Of a DNA stretch of 64,000 nt, positions 18,779 to 29,330 are shown piece by piece; the stretch's first letter is position 1, and each line of letters opens with the position of its first letter. The notes beneath the pieces are model-generated. The model searched no databases. It was not told the origin of the DNA and saw only the letters and a program-made list of their open reading frames with translations. A program made the position numbers and the translations under genes. This DNA is from Serinicoccus marinus DSM 15273 (GTDB lineage Bacteria; Actinomycetota; Actinomycetes; Actinomycetales; Dermatophilaceae). The DNA lies in the NCBI RefSeq assembly GCF_008386315.1, contig NZ_CP043808.1, positions 1,550,001 through 1,614,000 on the forward strand, written 5' to 3'.

Positions 18779-19683
18779 GCGCCGACGTGCGCGCCGCGCT
18801 GGACGTCCCGTCCGGCATACCGGCATCGGTCCCTACGCCCGAGCCCGGGGACGCGCGGCTGCGGCGACTGTCGCTCAACCAGCGGACTTGCGCCGGCTGG
18901 TCGCTGCGCGAGGCGATCGACGGCTGCGTCACCGCTGCGCTGCCCTCGATCGGCGTCTGGCGTGAGCCGGTGGCCGAGGTGGGCCTGGACACCGCGGTGC
19001 GGTGGGTGCGGGAGGCGGGGCTCCGGGTGTCCTCGGTCTGTCGCGGCGGCTTCTTCACCGTGCGCGACGCCGACGCGCGGGCGGCCGCGCACGAGGCCAA
19101 CGTCGAGGCCATCCGGGAGACGGCGGCGCTGGGCGCCGCCACCCTGGTCCTCGTGCCCGGAGGGCTCCCCGACGGCGACAAGGACCTCGCCGGGGCTCGG
19201 GACCGGGCGGCGCAGGCCATCGCCGACCTGGAGCCGGTGGCCGCCGAGCACGGCGTCCTGCTCGGCATCGAGCCGATGCACCCGATCTTCGCCGCGGACC
19301 GCGGGGTGGTCTCCACCCTGGGCCAGGCGCTCGACATCGCCGAGCACTTCGACCCCGCGACGGTGGGGGTCGTGGTCGACACCTTCCACCTCTGGTGGGA
19401 GCCCGGCGTCGAGGAGCAGGTCGCGCGCGCCGCCGGGCGGATCGCGAGCTACCAGGTGTGCGACTGGATCACGCCCTTCCCGGCCGACGCGCTGCTCAGC
19501 CGCGGGATGATGGGCGACGGTCACATCGACTTCCCGACGTTCACCTCCTGGGTGGCGCAGGCCGGCTACACGGGTGACGTCGAGGTGGAGATCTTCCACG
19601 CCGACGTCTGGGCGGCCCCGGGTGCCGACGTGGTCTCGACCATGGCGCGTCGTTACGTCGAGCTCGTGCAGCCCTCCCTCTGA
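18775..19683 (+). CDS. Sugar phosphate isomerase/epimerase family (xylose isomerase-like TIM barrel)
   Basis: A 302-residue TIM-barrel protein of the AP endonuclease 2/xylose isomerase-like family. Metal-ligand positions are visible as GIEPMHPIF (Glu), VVDTFHLWWEPG (Asp, His), YQVCDWITPFPAD (Asp) and DVEVEIFHADVW (Glu). The N-terminus LRRLSLNQRTCAGWSLREAI resembles the substrate-recruitment segment of hexulose or inosose isomerases and dehydratases. The start is GTG 18775, overlapping the DUF993 stop by 4 nt. It is the last gene of the LacI-controlled operon. It probably isomerises or dehydrates the keto product made by the dehydrogenase; the actual substrate is unknown. Confidence 0.8.
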   Translation: MSADVRAALDVPSGIPASVPTPEPGDARLRRLSLNQRTCAGWSLREAIDGCVTAALPSIGVWREPVAEVGLDTAVRWVREAGLRVSSVCRGGFFTVRDADARAAAHEANVEAIRETAALGAATLVLVPGGLPDGDKDLAGARDRAAQAIADLEPVAAEHGVLLGIEPMHPIFAADRGVVSTLGQALDIAEHFDPATVGVVVDTFHLWWEPGVEEQVARAAGRIASYQVCDWITPFPADALLSRGMMGDGHIDFPTFTSWVAQAGYTGDVEVEIFHADVWAAPGADVVSTMARRYVELVQPSL

Positions 19684-19697
19684 CGCAACCCGACTCC

Positions 19698-19755
19698 TAC
19701 GCAGACGGTGTACCTCTGCGGTCATGCATCCTCGCAGAGGTACACCTTCTGCGTA
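19698..19755. terminator. 23-bp inverted repeat, bidirectional terminator candidate
   Basis: TACGCAGACGGTGTACCTCT-GCG (19698-19720) pairs with 19733-19755 with a single mismatch in 23 bp around a 12-nt loop. It lies 15 nt after the isomerase stop and 10 nt from the stop of the convergent small gene, so it can serve both strands. The length and near-perfection exceed a normal terminator and suggest an intergenic repeat element. Confidence 0.6.
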
Positions 19756-19765
19756 CGAGTGCGCC

Positions 19766-19969
19766 TCAGAGCTCGGGCGGCGCCTCGAAGAGGTCGACCC
19801 GCGCCGGGGCGAGGATGGAGCGGGAGACGTTCTTGAAGTCGAAGCGGTCCAGGATCCGCGCGGCGTCCTCGTCGCTCAGGTCGTAGGCGTGCGCGAGCAT
19901 CCGCACGTGCTCGGTGTAGAACGCGTGCAGCTTGTCGACGCCCCTGATGAACTCCAGCTCCTTGGCCAC
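19766..19969 (-). CDS. Small hypothetical protein, 67 residues
   Basis: The frame from GTG 19969 encodes VAKELEFIRGVDKLHAFYTE and ends FEAPPEL. It is a soluble, charged, mostly helical-looking sequence with LAHAYDLSDEDAARILDRF in the middle. I recognise no family. It is divergent from the alpha-galactosidase gene and convergent with the isomerase operon, the inverted repeat lying between. The balanced composition, unlike the Arg/Pro-rich shadow frames around it, argues for a real gene. Confidence 0.5.
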   Translation of the reverse strand: MAKELEFIRGVDKLHAFYTEHVRMLAHAYDLSDEDAARILDRFDFKNVSRSILAPARVDLFEAPPEL

Positions 19970-20066
19970 CGGCCGACCGTAGCCAGCGCAGGTGGCGCGG
20001 CGGTGGACGCGACGTGAACGTTGGCCCGGCCCGCCGACTGGACACCGGGCCACCCGGTGCAGTGGG

Positions 20067-22215
20067 GTGATCGACGTGAGCTCGCTCCTGCACCTGCGCT
20101 CGGCAGGCACCTCCCTCGTCCTGGACCTCTCCGACGACCTGCTCCCGGTCGTCCGTCACTGGGGTGCCGACCTCGGCGAGCTGGGTGCGGACGACCTCGC
20201 CGCGGTGGTCATCTCGACGCAGGTCGCCCACGGCGACAGCCCGTTCGACCGCGCCGACCAGGTGAGCATGCTGCCCGAGCACGCCCGTGCCTGGCTGGGC
20301 CGGCCCGGCGTCGAGGGGAGTCGCGCCGGACGGGACTGGTCCCCGGCCTTCCGCACCGACGGGCCGCCCGACCGCACCACGCTGGCGGACGGCACCCAGC
20401 GGGTGGTCGTCCGCGGGGCCGACGCGGGCGCATACCTCGCGGTCGAGCTGGAGCTCGAGCTGCATCCGGGCGGGCTGCTGCGCACCCGGGCCACCCTGAC
20501 CAACACCGGCGAGGAGACGTATGACGTGGGTGCCGTCCGCGTCGCGCTGCCGGTGCCGGAGCGGGCCGGGGAGCTGCTGGACTTCGCCGGACGCCACACC
20601 ATGGAGCGGGTGCCGCAGCGCCAGCCGTTCTCCGTCGGCGTGCACAGCCGGGAGGTGCGCACCGGACGCACCGGCCTGGACGCGGTGCACCTGCTGTGCG
20701 CGGGGGAGCCGGGCTTCGGGTTCGGGCACGGCCAGGTCTGGGCGGTGCACCTGGGGTGGAGCGGCAACCAGATGACCTACGCCGAGCGGCTCTTCAACGG
20801 CTCCCGTGTCCTGGGGTCGGGGGAGCGGCTCGAGCACGGCGAGGTCCGGCTCGGGCCCGGGTGAGAGCCTGACCACCCCGTGGCTGTACGCCGCGCACGG
20901 CACCGGGCTCGACGAGGTCGCCGGGCGCTTCCACGCCTGGCTGCGCAGCCGACCCCACCACCCCGACCGGCCCCGCCCGGTGACGCTGAACAACTGGGAG
21001 GCGACCTACTTCGACCACGACCTCGACCGGCTGACGGACCTCGTCGACCGGGGTGCGCGGGTGGGGGCCGAGCGGTTCGTGCTCGACGACGGCTGGTTCG
21101 GCGGACGCCGCGACGACACGAGCAGCCTGGGGGACTGGGTGGTCTCGCCGGACGTCTGGCCGGACGGGCTGGACCCCCTGATCGAGCACGTGCACGCCGC
21201 CGGGATGGAGTTCGGCCTCTGGGTGGAGCCGGAGATGGTGAGCCTGGACTCCGACCTGGCGCGGGCGCACCCGGAGTGGATCTTCTCCGCCGGGGGTCGT
21301 CGAGGTCTGGAGTCGCGCCAGCAGCACGTGCTCGACCTGGGTCACGCGGGCGCCTACGCCCACGTCCGCGACCAGCTGCGGGCGCTCCTGGACCGCTACG
21401 ACATCGCCTACCTCAAGTGGGACCACAACCGCTACCTGAACGACGCCGGTCACACCCCGGGCGGCGAGCCGGGGGTGCGGGAGCACACGCTCGCGGTCTA
21501 CCGGCTCATGGACGAGCTGCTGGCCGCCCACCCCGGGCTGGAGATCGAGTCCTGCTCGGCCGGCGGCGGGCGGGTCGACCTGGGGATCCTGGAGCGGGCG
21601 GTGCGCGTCTGGGCCTCGGACTGCATCGACCCGCTGGAGCGCCAGCAGATCCAGCGCGGCACCATGCTCCTGCTCCCGCCCGAGCTCGTCGGCACGCACA
21701 TCGCCTCGGGCCGCTCGCACACCACCGGCCGCCGCCACGACCTGGACTTCCGCGCCGGGACGGCTCTGTGGGGGCACCTGGGGATCGAGTGGGACCTGGC
21801 CACCTGCACCGAGGCCGAGCTCGCCGAGCTGGAGGCGTGGGTGGCCTTCCACCGCGCGCACCGCGAGCTGCTGCATACCGGGCGGGTCGTCAACGGCGAC
21901 CACCACGACGAGGCGACCTGGGTCCACGGCACGGTGGCCCAGGACCGGTCCACGGCGCTCTTCCAGGTCGCCGCGCTGGCGCGGCCCGCCACCACCGGAC
22001 CGCACCGGGTGCGGCTGCCCGGACTCGACGCGGACGCGCGCTACCGGGTGACCCTGGAGCGCCCCGGCCAGGATCCGCTGCGGGCGGGTCCCGGGGTGGT
22101 GCCGTGGGCCGTGGACGGGGTCGTGCTGCCCGGCCGGGTGCTCGCCGAGGTGGGCCTGCCGATGCAACCCCTGGACCCCGAGCACGGCCAGATCTGGCGG
22201 GCGGTCTCGGTCTGA
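20067..22215 (+). CDS. GH36 alpha-galactosidase, one frameshift
   Basis: About 716 residues. The first 265 form the beta-supersandwich N-domain (GVHSREVRTGRTGLDAVHLL). The catalytic (beta/alpha)8 domain has FVLDDGWFGGRRDD, the nucleophile motif AYLKWDHNRYLN and the acid/base motif ASDCIDPLERQQIQRG, both intact. This is the profile of bacterial GH36 alpha-galactosidases acting on melibiose, raffinose or related alpha-galactosides. The frame breaks at about 20860 (GGCCCGGGTGAGAGC); one base too many or two too few. No signal peptide is seen, so it is cytoplasmic. Start GTG 20067 or GTG 20076 (behind GGGGTG) are both possible. Galactokinase follows two genes later. Confidence 0.85.
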
Positions 22216-22242
22216 GGCCGGGCCGCTGTCGGCGGTGCGGCC

Positions 22243-22248
22243 TAGGAT
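22243..22248 (+). promoter_or_regulatory. -10 box (TAGGAT), leaderless-type, of the FAD oxidase gene
   Basis: TAGGAT ends 6 nt before ATG 22255, with no Shine-Dalgarno sequence between. A separate promoter here means the oxidase-galK pair can be expressed apart from the alpha-galactosidase. Confidence 0.5.
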
Positions 22249-22254
22249 GAGCCC

Positions 22255-23507
22255 ATGAGCGGCGCGGGGAGCACGTGGGCCAAGAACCTCACCTACTCGG
22301 CGGTCGAGCTGGTCGAGCCCGAGGGCCTGGAGCAGCTGGCGGAGGTGATGTCGTCGGCCCAGCGCGTGCGGCTCCTGGGCTCCCGGCACTCGTTCAACCG
22401 CATCGCCGACACCACCGGCACCATGGTGGGCCTGGGTCGGCTGCCGGTCGACGTCAGCGTCGACAGCGACCGGCAGCGCGCCCGCGTCGAGGGCGGCGCC
22501 GCCTACGGCGAGGTCGCCCGCCGGCTGCACGAGCAGGGCTGGGGCCTGCACGCCATGGCCTCGCTGCCGCACATCACCGTCGCCGGCGCCGTGGCGACGG
22601 ACACGCACGGCTCGGGAGACGGCATACCCTCCCTCGCCGAGGGTGTCGCGGCGGTGGAGATCGTCACGACCGAGGGTCGGCAGGTGCGGCTGGAGCGGGG
22701 CGAGGAAGACTTCGGGGGAGCGGTGGTCTCGCTCGGCACGCTCGGCGCCGTGGTCGCCCTCGAGCTCGACGTCGAGCCGACCTACGACGTCGCCCAGACG
22801 GTCTACGAGGGCCTGACCTGGGACGCGGTCGCGGCCGACCTCGACGCGGTGACCGGCCTGGGCACCAGCGTCTCGGTCTTCACCGACTGGGCCGACGCCG
22901 ACGCCCCGCACCAGGTGTGGGTCAAGCAGCGCACCGACAGCACCGGCGGCGACCCCCGGGCGCTCGGGCTCACCGCAGCCGACGGGCAGCGGCACATGAT
23001 GCGCGACGGGCCGGGGGAGCGGTGCACCCGCCAGGGAGGCGTGCCCGGCCCGTGGCTGGACCGGCTGCCGCACTTCCGGCTCGACTTCATGCCCTCCAAC
23101 GGCGCCGAGGTGCAGTCCGAGTGGCTGCTGCCCCGCTCGCGCGCCGGTGAGGCCATCGACGCGCTGCGCGGCCTGGCCGATGCCCTGGGCCCCCTGACGC
23201 AGGCGTGCGAGATGCGCAGCGTCGCGGTAGGGCAGCAGTGGCTCGGGCTCACCCGGGGCGAGGACTGCGTGGCCTTCCACTTCACGTGGTCCCCGGACCA
23301 GCGGGCGGTCGAGGCGCTCATCCCGAGGATCGAGGAGGGGCTGGAGCCGCTGGGGGCACGGCCGCACTGGGGCAAGCTCTTCGACGAGCGCGCGCTCGCG
23401 CGGCGCATCGAGGAGCTCTACCCGCAGCGTGGACGGATGCTCGGGCTGGCCGCCCGACTGGACCCGCGCGGTGCGCTGCGCAACGACTACCTGGAGAGGG
23501 TGGGACT

Positions 23508-23511
<4 letters not shown>
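22255..23511 (+). CDS. FAD-linked alditol/xylitol oxidase family protein
   Basis: A 418-residue flavoprotein that follows the AldO (Streptomyces alditol oxidase) family from end to end. It has TWAKNLTYSA, then VRLLGSRHSFNRIADT, whose His is the covalent FAD-attachment residue in AldO. Next come LHAMASLPHITVAGAVATDT-HGSG (FAD-binding PCMH fold), VSVFTDWADADAPHQVW, VPGPWLDRLPHFRLDFMPS, VAFHFTWSPDQ and RPHWGKLFD. Such enzymes oxidise a terminal hydroxyl of a sugar alcohol with O2, giving H2O2. No signal peptide is seen. The stop overlaps the GTG of galK, so the two are coupled; galactitol or another polyol as substrate is only a guess from context. Confidence 0.85.
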
Positions 23512-24710
<1,199 letters not shown>

Positions 24711-24727
24711 GCCGGCCCGGCCGCATA

Positions 24728-24890
24728 CCCACCGAGCGCCGTGAATGGTTGCTTCTCGGGTCCTCCGGTCGACGACCTCACGGTGCGAGGACGCCACCGT
24801 CGTCTCAGACGGCGGCGGTCATCAGGCGTTGTGCCAACCATTGGCGGCGTGCGGTGGGTGGTGTGCCAACCATGGGCGGCGCTCGGTGGG
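24728..24890. repeat. Three copies of a 24-bp intergenic element, one inverted
   Basis: Copies: 24728-24751 (inverted), 24835-24858 and 24867-24890, built on CAACCAnnnGCGGCGCTCGG followed by TGGG. They fill the gap between the convergent galK and ackA genes. The same element recurs at 62.4 and 63.2 kb. The inverted pair could form a long stem around about 80 nt. Confidence 0.7.
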
Positions 24891-24902
24891 AGGGGGGAGG
24901 GG

Positions 24903-26171
24903 TCAGGTGCGGGTGACCAGAGCGGCGGCCTGCCGGGCGATCTCCCACTCCTCCGCCGTCGGTATGACGTAGCCCGCGACCCGGCTGTCCGCGGTGGTGA
25001 TGAGGGTCTCGCCGTCGGCAGCGGCATTGGCGGGTGCGTCGAGGAGCACGCCGAACCCGGCCAGTCGCTGCAGGACGGCCGCGCGGAGCTCGACGTTGTT
25101 CTCGCCCACCCCCGCGGTGAAGACCAGCGCGTCGAGCCCGCCGAGCACCGCGGCGAAGGCCCCGACGTAGCGCAGCACCCGGTGCACGACCACCTCGAAG
25201 GCCAGCACCGCTGCCGGGTCCCCGTCCGCCCGCCGCGCCATGACCTGCCGGAAGTCCGCCGAGCCGGTGAGCCCGAGCAGCCCGGACTCCTTGGCCAGCG
25301 CACGCTCGACCTCCTCGGTCGACAGCCCGGCCACCCGGCCCAGGTGCCCGGCGACCCCGGGGTCGAGGTCACCCGGACGGGTGCCCATGACCAGCCCTTC
25401 CAGCGGGGTCAAGCCCATCGAGGTGTCGACGCTGTGGCCGCCGTCGACCGCAGCGGCGCTGGCCCCGTTGCCCAGGTGCAGCACGATGCTGCGCACCTCC
25501 TCCAGCGGACGGCCCAGGAGGTCGGCGGCCCGTCGGGAGACGTAGGCGTGGGAGGTGCCGTGGAAGCCGTAGCGCCGCACCCGGTGCTCCTCGCGCCACT
25601 GCCGGGGCACGGCGTAGGTCGCGGCGGCTTCCGGCATGCCCTGGTGGAAGGCGGTGTCGAAGACCGCGACCTGGGGAACATCGGGGAACGCCTCCTGCGT
25701 GGCGGCGATACCCGCGAGATTGCCGGGGTTGTGCAGCGGTGCGAGCGGCACGAGGCGCTCGACGGTCGCGATGACCTCCGGGGTGATGAGCGTGGGGTCG
25801 GCGAACTCCGCGCCGCCGTGCACGACCCGGTGCCCCACGGCGAGCAGGTCGACGTCGGCGAGGGTGGGGCCGTGCTCCTGGAAGGCGCGGGTCGCCAGCT
25901 GCAGCGCCGCCGCGTGGTCGGGCACGTCGAGGACCTGCTCGTGGGTCCTCCCGCCCACGGTGTGGCGCGCCACCCCGTCGCTCAGGCCGATGCGCTCCAC
26001 CAGCCCCTTGGCCTGCGAGGCCCCGGTGTGCGGGTCGAGCAGCTCGTACTTCACCGACGAGGAGCCGGCGTTGACGACGAGCACGACCGGGTCGCCTCCC
26101 GCGGCGCCGCTCCCAGCGCCGCGCCCCGCGCCGCTCCGGCCGCCCGCCCCAGCGCCCTGGTCCGCGCTCAT
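24903..26171 (-). CDS. ackA: Acetate kinase
   Basis: A 422-residue acetate kinase, interconverting acetyl phosphate plus ADP and acetate plus ATP. The ASKHA-fold phosphate-1 motif is LVVNAGSSSVKYELL near residue 28. Further hallmarks are GHRVVHGG, LAPLHNPGNLAGI, AVFDTAFHQGMP, RYGFHGTSHAYVS, VLHLGNGASAAAVDGG-HSVDTSMG and FTAGVGENN. The N-terminus has a short Gly/Ala/Arg-rich extension before the first strand. ATG 26171 overlaps the pta stop (ATGA), giving a pta-ackA operon. Confidence 0.95.
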   Translation of the reverse strand: MSADQGAGAGGRSGAGRGAGSGAAGGDPVVLVVNAGSSSVKYELLDPHTGASQAKGLVERIGLSDGVARHTVGGRTHEQVLDVPDHAAALQLATRAFQEHGPTLADVDLLAVGHRVVHGGAEFADPTLITPEVIATVERLVPLAPLHNPGNLAGIAATQEAFPDVPQVAVFDTAFHQGMPEAAATYAVPRQWREEHRVRRYGFHGTSHAYVSRRAADLLGRPLEEVRSIVLHLGNGASAAAVDGGHSVDTSMGLTPLEGLVMGTRPGDLDPGVAGHLGRVAGLSTEEVERALAKESGLLGLTGSADFRQVMARRADGDPAAVLAFEVVVHRVLRYVGAFAAVLGGLDALVFTAGVGENNVELRAAVLQRLAGFGVLLDAPANAAADGETLITTADSRVAGYVIPTAEEWEIARQAAALVTRT

Positions 26172-28261
26172 CGGCCCGCCCCCGCCTGGATCCCCGTGAT
26201 GGCGACGGTGTTGATGATGTCGCGGACCGTCGCGCCTCGGGACAGATCGTTGACCGGGGCGTTGAGCCCCTGCAGCACCGGACCGACCGCCACCGCGGAG
26301 GCGCTGCGCTGCACCGCCTTGTAGGTGTTGTTGCCGGTGTTGAGGTCGGGGAAGACGAGCACGGTGGCCTGTCCGGCGACGGGGGAGTCCTTGAGCTTGG
26401 TGGCCGCGACGGAGGGGTCGACGGCGGCGTCGTACTGGATCGGCCCCTCGACCAGGAGCGAGGGCTCCCGCTCACGCACGAGGTCGGTCGCCGTGCGCAC
26501 CTTGTCGACGTCGGCCCCGCTGCCCGAGCCGCCGGTGCTGTAGGACAGCATCGCCACCCGCGGCTCGACGCCGAACTGGGCGGCCGTCGCGGCCGAGGAG
26601 ATCGCGATGTCGGCGAGCTGCTCGGCGTCCGGGTCGGGGTTGATGGCGCAGTCGCCGTAGACGAGAACCTTGTCGGCCAGGCACATGAAGAACACCGAGC
26701 TGACGACCGAGACGCCGGGGGAGGTGCGGATCACCTCCAGCGCCGGCCTGATGGTGTGCGCGGTCGTGGTGATCGACCCGGAGACCATGCCGTCGGCCCG
26801 CCCGGTCTTGACCATGAGGGTGCCGAAGTAGGCCGGGTCGGTGAGGATGTCCTGGGCCTGCTCGAGGGTGACGCCCTTATGTGCCCGCAGCTCGGCATAC
26901 GTCCGGGCGAAGTCCTCGCGCCAGTCGCTGGTGAGCGGGTCGACGACCTCGGCGGCGTCGAGCCGCAGGCCCAGCGCCGCCCCCCGCTCACGCACCTGCG
27001 CCTCGTCACCGAGCAGCGTGAGCCGGGCGACCCCGCGGGCGAGCACGGTGTCGGCCGCCCGCAGGATCCGGTCCTCCCCGCCCTCGGGCAGCACCACGTG
27101 CGCGCCCGTCTCTCGCGCCCGGGCCATGATCTCGTGCTCGAACATGAGCGGGGTCACCACGCCGGACCGGCGACCGGTGTCGTCCTCGACGGGGAGCAGC
27201 CGGGTGAGGTCGACGTGCTGCTGGGCCAGGGACCGGGCGTGCTCGATCTTGCGCTGCGAGCGGGGGGTGATGCGGCCGACGACGTCGTGCATGGTCATCG
27301 CCGTGCGCATGGTCCCGCCCTCGCAGCCGATGATCGGCAGCTCCACCGCGAGGCCCTCGACGAGCCGAGACACCTGCTCGCTGGGGCGCAGCCCACCGTT
27401 GAGGACGATGGCCCCGAGCGAGGGGAAGGTCGAGGACCGGTGGGCGAGGATGGCGCCCAGCAGCACGTCCTCGCGGTCGCCGGGGCAGATGAGCACGTTG
27501 CCCTCGCGCAGCCGGTCCAGGACGTTGGGCATGGTCATCCCGGCGATGATGAGCCCGGTCGCCTCTCGCTCGAGGAGGGTCTCGTCACCCGCCCGGAGTA
27601 TGCCGTCGGTCGCGGCCATGAGGTCGCCGACCGTCGGGGCGGCGAGCAGCGGGTCGGCGGGCATCGCGAGGACGACCGGGTCGCTGCCGCCGCCGGCCAC
27701 CTGCTCGGCGACCGCGTCGCGGACCGCCGCGGACACCTCGTCCAGGTCGTCGTCGACGCGGTTGGCGAGCACGCCCGCGACCGCCGCGTGCCGGCTCAGC
27801 GCCTCCTGCACGGTGACGGCCGCAGCGGTGGCGGTGTCCTCCACGCCGCGGCCGGCGGCGGGGATGATGAGCAGCATGGGCGCGCCGAGGTTGGCGGCGA
27901 TGCCGGCGTTGGTGGAGAACTCGGTGGGGGCGGTGACCCCCGTGTAGTCCGAGCCGACGACGAGCACCCGCTCGTGCTCGGCGGCATACCGGTGGAACCG
28001 GTCGACGATGTCGCCGATGGCCGCGTCGTGCTGGCGGTGCAGGTCGTCGTAGGTCACCCCGACGGCGTCCTCGATGGCCGACGCCGACGTCGAGAGCGGG
28101 TGCAGCAGGTGCAGGAGCGGGTCGTGCTCCCGGTCCTGCACGACGGGGCGGAAGACGCCGACCCGGCCGCCGAGGGCGCACAGCTGGGCGAGCAGCCCGA
28201 CCGCCACCGCCGACTTACCGGACCGGGGCTCGGCGGACGCGACATACAGGGAGGTGCTCAC
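26168..28261 (-). CDS. pta: Phosphate acetyltransferase (long form)
   Basis: A 697-residue three-domain Pta that converts acetyl-CoA and phosphate to acetyl phosphate. The N-terminal P-loop-like domain starts LYVASAEPRSGKSAVAVGL. A DRTGG domain follows (LEREATGLIIAGMTMPNVLD). The C-terminal catalytic domain has HVVLPEGGEDRILRAAD, YFGTLMVKTGRADGMVSG, LADKVLVYGDCAINPDPDAE, MLSYSTGGSGSG and VFPDLNTGNNTYKAVQR. The longest frame begins at GTG 28279, but GTG 28261 (VSTSLYVASAEPRSGKS) places the start where the family's proteins begin. It lies upstream of and overlaps ackA. Confidence 0.93.
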   Translation of the reverse strand: MSTSLYVASAEPRSGKSAVAVGLLAQLCALGGRVGVFRPVVQDREHDPLLHLLHPLSTSASAIEDAVGVTYDDLHRQHDAAIGDIVDRFHRYAAEHERVLVVGSDYTGVTAPTEFSTNAGIAANLGAPMLLIIPAAGRGVEDTATAAAVTVQEALSRHAAVAGVLANRVDDDLDEVSAAVRDAVAEQVAGGGSDPVVLAMPADPLLAAPTVGDLMAATDGILRAGDETLLEREATGLIIAGMTMPNVLDRLREGNVLICPGDREDVLLGAILAHRSSTFPSLGAIVLNGGLRPSEQVSRLVEGLAVELPIIGCEGGTMRTAMTMHDVVGRITPRSQRKIEHARSLAQQHVDLTRLLPVEDDTGRRSGVVTPLMFEHEIMARARETGAHVVLPEGGEDRILRAADTVLARGVARLTLLGDEAQVRERGAALGLRLDAAEVVDPLTSDWREDFARTYAELRAHKGVTLEQAQDILTDPAYFGTLMVKTGRADGMVSGSITTTAHTIRPALEVIRTSPGVSVVSSVFFMCLADKVLVYGDCAINPDPDAEQLADIAISSAATAAQFGVEPRVAMLSYSTGGSGSGADVDKVRTATDLVREREPSLLVEGPIQYDAAVDPSVAATKLKDSPVAGQATVLVFPDLNTGNNTYKAVQRSASAVAVGPVLQGLNAPVNDLSRGATVRDIINTVAITGIQAGAGR

Positions 28262-28283
28262 GGGTCCCACGATAGCCACGTCT

Positions 28284-28289
28284 TACGCT
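28284..28289 (+). promoter_or_regulatory. -10 box (TACGCT), leaderless-type, of the aminotransferase IV gene
   Basis: TACGCT ends 6 nt before ATG 28296 with no ribosome-binding site, the same geometry as seven other genes of the window. Confidence 0.4.
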
Positions 28290-28295
28290 GCGTCC

Positions 28296-29228
28296 ATGGA
28301 CACGTCGAGCTCGTTGACCGCTGCCGGTGGACTCTCCGCGGTGCGGGTGTGGGTCGACGGCGCCCTCGTCGGGCCGGAGGGCTCGGTGCCGGCGCTGGAC
28401 CACGGGATCACCGTCGGCGACGGGGTGTTCGAGACGTGCAAGGTGGACGGGGAGGTCTTCGCGCTCACGCGGCACCACGACCGGATGGACCGGTCGCTCG
28501 CGGCGCTCGGCCTGGAGCCGCTGGACCGGGACCGGGTCGGGGAGGGCATCGCTGCGGTCCTCGCCGAGGGAGGTATGCCGTTCGGCCGCCTGCGCTACAC
28601 CGTCACCGCCGGGCTCGGGCCGCTGGGCAGCGACCGGGTCCCGGGAGCCGCGACGTATGTCGTCACCGCGGTCGAGCAGGACCCCATCCCGGCGATGACC
28701 TCCGCGCTCGTGGTGCCCTGGGTCCGCAACGAGCGGGGGGCGCTCACCGGGGTGAAGTCGACGTCCTACGCGGAGAACGTCGTCGCGCTCGCGGCGGCGA
28801 AGGCGCGCGGGCACTCCGAGGCGATCCTCGCCAACACCGCGGGGATGCTGTGCGAGGGGACCGGCACCAACGTCTTCGTCGTGACCGGCGACACCGTGCG
28901 CACCCCCGGCCTCGGCTCGGGACCGCTGGCCGGGGTCACCCGCGGGCTGGTCGTCGAGTGGTTGCGCGAGGACGGCGTCGACGTGGTCGAGGAGGCGCTG
29001 CCGCTGTCGGTGCTGGCCGAGGCCGACGAGATCTGGCTCTCGAGCAGCATCCGCGACATCACCGCCCTGCACCGGCTGGGACGTCCACGACCCGGTGCTG
29101 CTGACGAGCGGTCAAGAGCTGGCCGTGCCCGGGCTGACCCCCCGTGACCTGGGGGAACAGCCGGCCCGATGGCGCAGCGGGCCCTGCGGGTCTTCGCAGA
29201 GCGGGCCGCGCGGACCCTCGATCCTTGA
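28296..29228 (+). CDS. Class IV aminotransferase fold protein, aminodeoxychorismate lyase-like; two frameshifts near the end
   Basis: A PLP-dependent fold-type IV enzyme of about 310 residues. It has VRVWVDGALV...LDHGITVGDGVFETCKV, ALTRHHDRMDRSLAALGL, the PLP lysine in GALTGVKSTSYAENVVAL, SEAILANTAGMLCEGTGTNVFVV and EEALPLSVLAEADEIWLSSS. The pattern is closer to 4-amino-4-deoxychorismate lyase (folate pathway) than to branched-chain aminotransferase, but the two are hard to separate by eye. The open frame ends early in an Arg-rich tail. With breaks at about 29080 and 29145 the expected end is recovered (GQELAVPGLTPRDL, then MAQRALRVFAERAARTLDP) with TGA 29226-29228. It is divergent from pta. 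Confidence 0.75.
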
Positions 29229-29330
29229 CGGAGACTTGACCTGTCAGCGGTGACAACCGCACGGGAATGTGGCTACGTTCGAAGGAGCACGTCAGCGACG
29301 GCGTCCGTCCCTCTCACGAGGAGTAGACGT

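Noticed and set aside
20794..23367. 857-residue minus-strand open frame opposite GH36 and the FAD oxidase
   Set aside because: No recognisable motif; the plus strand genes have intact catalytic motifs. It is an antisense shadow.
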